The notes under the pieces are model-generated. The model saw only the letters and a program-made list of their open reading frames with translations. It searched no databases and was not told the DNA's origin. The position numbers and the translations under genes were made by a program. A stretch of DNA of 51,000 bases from Chrysomallon squamiferum (taxonomy: Eukaryota > Mollusca > Gastropoda > Neomphalida > Peltospiridae), in the NCBI GenBank assembly GCA_012295275.1, contig CM022673.1:8669311-8720310 (forward strand). The letters are read 5' to 3'. This document shows positions 46,681-51,000 of the stretch, in pieces. Within the stretch, counting starts at the first letter, position 1. The number at the start of each line of letters is the position of its first letter.

Positions 46681-49600
46681 TCCGTAAAGTATTATCGTAC
46701 CGAATGGCTACTTGAAATCAATATGGTCCGCAAGATATTCACTCGGGCCTCGCTAGAATCCTTCAACAGAAAGACCAAAAGCGAAAGATATCTAAAGAAA
46801 TTTGTTCCGTCCATACAACGATGGTTTCTTGTTCATTGTCCTGTGGACATGTTTATTGGATGGGCTTCGTTGGCCCCGGAGCCAAGTGCGGGAAATTCTA
46901 TTGATGACAGCGATGGTCAGACTTAATTAACGTTGTATACAACACAAATTAGCGGCTCCCATTCATCAAATCTCGGCATCGATGGAGGAATACCTCCATT
47001 TTACAAAATCGTCGACTGGTCGCTGTTGGTTTACTCATCCAGCGTTCGCGACTAGCTAAACTGGTTCCCAAAACAAATACGCCTGTGTATTTAATTCAGG
47101 ATCCGTGTGATTTCCAAAACAAATACGCGCGTGTCTTTAATTTGATATTTGTCAGATTTCTAAAGTAAATTCGACGATAGTGGACCTTTAATTTAATGTT
47201 TGTTCTCACAATGCAGAAACTGTATTCCAAAATGAGCGAAATTTTATTTTATTTACATTAATGGTTTGGACATGATCTGATTTCAAAGAGAAAGTTTGAA
47301 AATAGGTATCAAACTGAATCCCTTTTTCAAATTCATGAAATCAAATTTTCAAACAGCATCCGTCACTTCTGCACACATCATTGTGCTATTTCCTACTGCA
47401 GTCAAGCTGTTCACTGTGTATCTTTAGTCAGAAAATGTTATGACGGTTAGAAATCGCAGCAGTAAGAATATTCTCTAACGAAGAAATCCAGTGGTACGCC
47501 GTGATCTGATGGGTAATAGTACTTCTGAAGGTTTGCTTACTCGAGGTTTCTTTCGCTCATTTTTCCCATTTCCTGACTCAATGACAAAATGATCTTTAGT
47601 CAGGATTGAACAGACGGTCGATTAAACGAAACTGTACCGAGTATTTAACAAATACGCGACATCCTTTAATCACCGCGGAGTGTAAATTTAATGAAACCAT
47701 TAATATATCTAATGTTGTATAAATAAAGATAATTTAACTGACGCTGCTTGCGCGATTCTGCGCAAGATCCTGAACAAGATCGACTATAATGTTAGTCGAC
47801 ATGTTTTCCTTGTTTTTACTCGGCGGTAAGACAAACAGAAAATGTCGTGCTCCAAGAAGGAAATGGGATCAAGTTTCTTGGCTGGTCAGAAACGGCACAG
47901 TTCGTGATTTAGTTCGGTTTTGAACGGATCAACGTGGCCAACTTGAATGTTGAAAGCAATTACTGAACCGAGGCGATGCTTGGAAGGTCAACAATAACCA
48001 GTCGATTAATAGCAACTGTATCTGCGGAACTTTCGTTGGGAGACAGTTAAGCGACGCGCAGACGTGACTATTTGACGTCCTTCTGCTTTTCTTGTTATCT
48101 TCATACATTTGAAAATATATTTCTCAGTGTGCCTGCAACTGAAACACCAGCGAAAATGGATATTTCAGACGTCAGGCACCACACAAAAATCAAGCCTTGG
48201 GTATGATGGTTTAAAGAATGACCTTTCTCGTAGAGTACAGTGACCAGACATTATTTCCCGTTCCAATCAAAGACACGGGTGTCACGAGACCATAATAATT
48301 ATTTACTTATGTGTTTTTGGTTAGGTGCTTATATAAAAATAAAATATTGCTAACAGAAAAGAACAGCCTATAAAATATGTAGTGTTGACGAATCCATAGA
48401 TTGTCAATTTTATTTTATTTGTTTACTTATTATGTACGAAACGAGTCATGATATCAGAATAAATATTGGTTCATGCATTTGCGAGCCTGTTATGTCCAAA
48501 ACTTCTGTTCTGAGTACTACACTGGAAAAATCAAACAGAGGGAAAATTAAATATAAAAAAATACCAAACAAAAACAATAACTGAAATAAAAATACCAAGA
48601 ACGTCCCAAAATTTTATCATTTTTTAAAGATTTGAAAATCAATATTTAATATTTTATAAGATATTTGCTATTACGTCTATGTGCTCTGAAGAACATTTAC
48701 TAATTAACTGACACAGGGAACTAATCATGAACGTTTTAAAACAGAAAATGTGGCTTTAATTTCCGATGGGGAAAAAATTATTAAAGTTTGTTCTTCACGC
48801 AGCCCTAAGCAAGACCTTTGTGAATGTCAAGCGTTCTGGATTTTCAGTGCACTAAATAGCGGTCTGTAAGAATATTAAACATAGTTTTAGTTTCAGGAAA
48901 ATGAATTTTTCAAATAACTAAGTTTCTTCATTCGAAAGTATGGACTATTTAATATAATTATTGTGAGAAGATTCTCTATATATGATACACTGTAATACAA
49001 TGAAATATAATATAATTACATATATGAGATAATCTGTCTTTATTCATCTTCCCGTACTTCAGTCGGTCGATCGATAATCTGTTTGCATTTATGTCCATCA
49101 TTTATCGTTCTGTCGTCTATCTCTATTTCATTATTCAACTATATATGGTTGTACGTATGTATGTATAAATCACATTTTATAATGATTAAAAATATATGTT
49201 TAAGATGAAAATGTACGCATAACTATACAGTTTCATTCCTGAGTACGCTGTTAGAAAGATTATGATAATCTTATAAACAAATGCCACTGCAGAAACTAAT
49301 CACCAACTCCATTAGTTGTCGCTGGATATATTCGGCTGCTTCTGGCGACACCTGTCATTTGGTAGTCTCTCATCCGCCGAACTCAGGCGACAGCCTTGAT
49401 GACGTGTCGTCGACTGGTCGTTTGCTTTTTGGGCGTCGGACCGAGTGACAATTAATAAGCCTTTAATTTGGACATCGGCGACTTAAGTAATGAATACCAG
49501 TGACACAATGTCGTTCGGTCGTGTGGTACCTGAAGAAGACGAACAGTGACAGATTTTTGAAGACGATTCTATCATAGAAAAATGTCCACTTCTTATATCT

Positions 49601-50100
49601 CTTTAGTGAGAAATTTCCTTTAGTCTTGTAGTTATTAGCGATTGAAATAGAGCTAATAATGAACTTCCTTGATGAACGTCACCATAGCCTTCAATTTAGA
49701 TCATTTCCCATCCAACTGTCATCCGGTCCTTTACAAATAAAATCTTGAAAAAGAAATGCAAAGTTCATCGTTAGACGAGTGACAAGAATTCACTCATTAA
49801 TAGATAGGAGATATAATGCCTTTACCCATTCTGGCTGAAAATCGGAATTACGACAAAATCTTAATGGACGTGTCTAGCAGAAGTCAAATTAGTGCTATAA
49901 TTTCGTGGTATTTTCCTCCCAGTGCCGGGAGAGTCCAGCGAACGAAATTATTTCCTCATACTGCATTGCCAAAAGCGATTTATCTTCATGTATATTGACG
50001 AAGACATTTTGTTATCTCCTTTCAAAAAGAATTTTCAAAGGAACGTTAAATCGTCAACAAAATTTAATTAAATTTGGTTTGCATTTTGTTGTGTAGAATT
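46681..50100. other. More complex, CpG-richer non-coding region
   Basis: Contains few microsatellites and clearly more CpG than the spacer to its left, with the 46-bp tandem repeat and a 7-bp-arm hairpin at 47780-47799. Open frames of 60-67 codons at 46723-46926 (ATG start) and 49816-49998 show no family I recognise. It may be regulatory DNA or the flank of a gene beyond the window. Confidence 0.35.
47068..47205 (+). repeat. Three-unit tandem repeat, 46-bp period
   Basis: Units begin at 47068, 47114 and 47160 (CCAAAACAAATACG, CCAAAACAAATACG and CTAAAGTAAATTCG). Units 1 and 2 share a GTGT.TTTAATT middle, and unit 3 keeps a TTTAATTT middle. Unit 3 is the most diverged. A weaker fourth start may lie at about 47227. 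Confidence 0.7.
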
Positions 50101-50230
50101 TGAGGCTTTTATTTGTTTCGAGTATTTATTGTAGAAAACATTGTTAAGTCAAAAAAAAAAAAAAAAAAAAAAAAGGCTGAAACGGAAAGCGAAAAATTAA
50201 AAAAGAAAGAAAAAGAAAAATGGCTTCGAA

Positions 50231-50265
<35 letters not shown>
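50231..50265 (+). repeat. (ACT)n microsatellite
   Basis: Trinucleotide run about 55 bp after a poly-A tract (50149-50174). Confidence 0.9.
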
Positions 50266-50375
50266 TACTATATTTATTCAAGTAAATACGTTTTTAAAGC
50301 GTCCGTATTTTATCAGTCGAATAACTCATTAAATAAGAGTAAGACAAATGTTTTTAGAAAACATATTTTTATACA

Positions 50376-50554
50376 CCTACATACATACACACATAGAGAC
50401 CTACATACATACACACACTCATACACACAAATACATACATACATATACATACATACATACATACACACATACTTACATACATACATACATACATACATAT
50501 ATACATACATACATACATACATACATACACACACACACATACATACATACATAC

Positions 50555-50587
<33 letters not shown>

Positions 50588-50605
50588 TGCATACATGCAT
50601 GCATA
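50376..50605 (+). repeat. (ACAT)n array
   Basis: About 230 bp of ACAT/ATAC with CA-rich interruptions. The Tyr/His/Thr-rich frames on both strands come from it. Confidence 0.95.
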
Positions 50606-50799
50606 ATCTATCCATTTCTGTCTCTCTTTCAATCCCAACTTTTCTGGTTTTTCCCTACAGACGAACTGAAAGTTGGTCATTAAATAACATTAGTTTAAAT
50701 TAAAGCTTTCAAATTTATTGGTTAACATCCAATTTGTAAATTTCTCACCCACAGTTCTCGTAGTCCGGATCTTTCACTTACAAGAATGTGTGTGGTGTG

Positions 50800-51000
<201 letters not shown>

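Noticed and set aside
46723-46926. 67-codon ATG frame in the CpG-richer block
   Set aside because: Not recognised, no conserved motif, and of a length expected by chance where GC content is higher; noted only as part of the region.
47009-49418. 14-base match TCGTCGACTGGTCG at about 47009 and 49405
   Set aside because: Matches of this length are expected by chance in 51 kb.

Overview
This is a strongly AT-rich piece of an animal nuclear genome. It has spliced genes with GT-AG introns, long dinucleotide, trinucleotide and tetranucleotide microsatellites, and no bacterial or viral gene organisation. A small calponin-homology muscle-type protein, a tetraspanin, PRMT1 and an FDXACB1-type protein, all in a repeat-laden AT-rich background, suggest a lophotrochozoan. 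A mollusc is likely and a cephalopod is plausible, but this is inference and not proven by the window.

Layout. (1) 1.4-11.1 kb, minus strand: a calponin-homology (CH) domain gene of the myophilin/transgelin type. It has five coding exons, an upstream non-coding exon and a TATA-type promoter; exon 4 carries a one-base insertion that breaks the frame. An intact tRNA-His(GUG) gene sits on the opposite strand inside one of its introns. (2) 11.1-14.1 kb: intergenic, AT-rich, with a perfect 114-bp stray copy of a tetraspanin exon/intron boundary. (3) 14.13-18.1 kb, plus strand: a complete five-exon FDXACB1-like gene (651 aa). (4) 18.1-23.76 kb: no coding sequence; it lies between two convergent genes and probably contains long 3' UTR of the tetraspanin. 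(5) 23.76-26.76 kb, minus strand: a complete seven-exon tetraspanin (253 aa), all introns in phase 0. (6) 26.8-28.8 kb: the divergent promoter interval. (7) 28.83-36.25 kb, plus strand: a complete ten-exon PRMT1 (362 aa). (8) 36.25-51 kb: no recognisable gene, but AT-rich spacer, very long (CT)n arrays, a three-unit 46-bp tandem repeat and CpG-richer patches.

The four genes have no evident shared pathway. They look like ordinary housekeeping or tissue genes side by side: CH protein (-), FDXACB1 (+), tetraspanin (-), PRMT1 (+). I rebuilt the exon structures by joining frame-compatible exons at GT/AG sites. Coding lengths sum to whole codons for the three intact genes, and to whole codons plus one surplus base for the CH gene. 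I found no new defence, mobile or biosynthetic system. The best leads are the frameshifted CH gene, the perfect 114-bp exon/intron duplication, a perfect 14-bp-arm hairpin, and several small dispersed repeat pairs.
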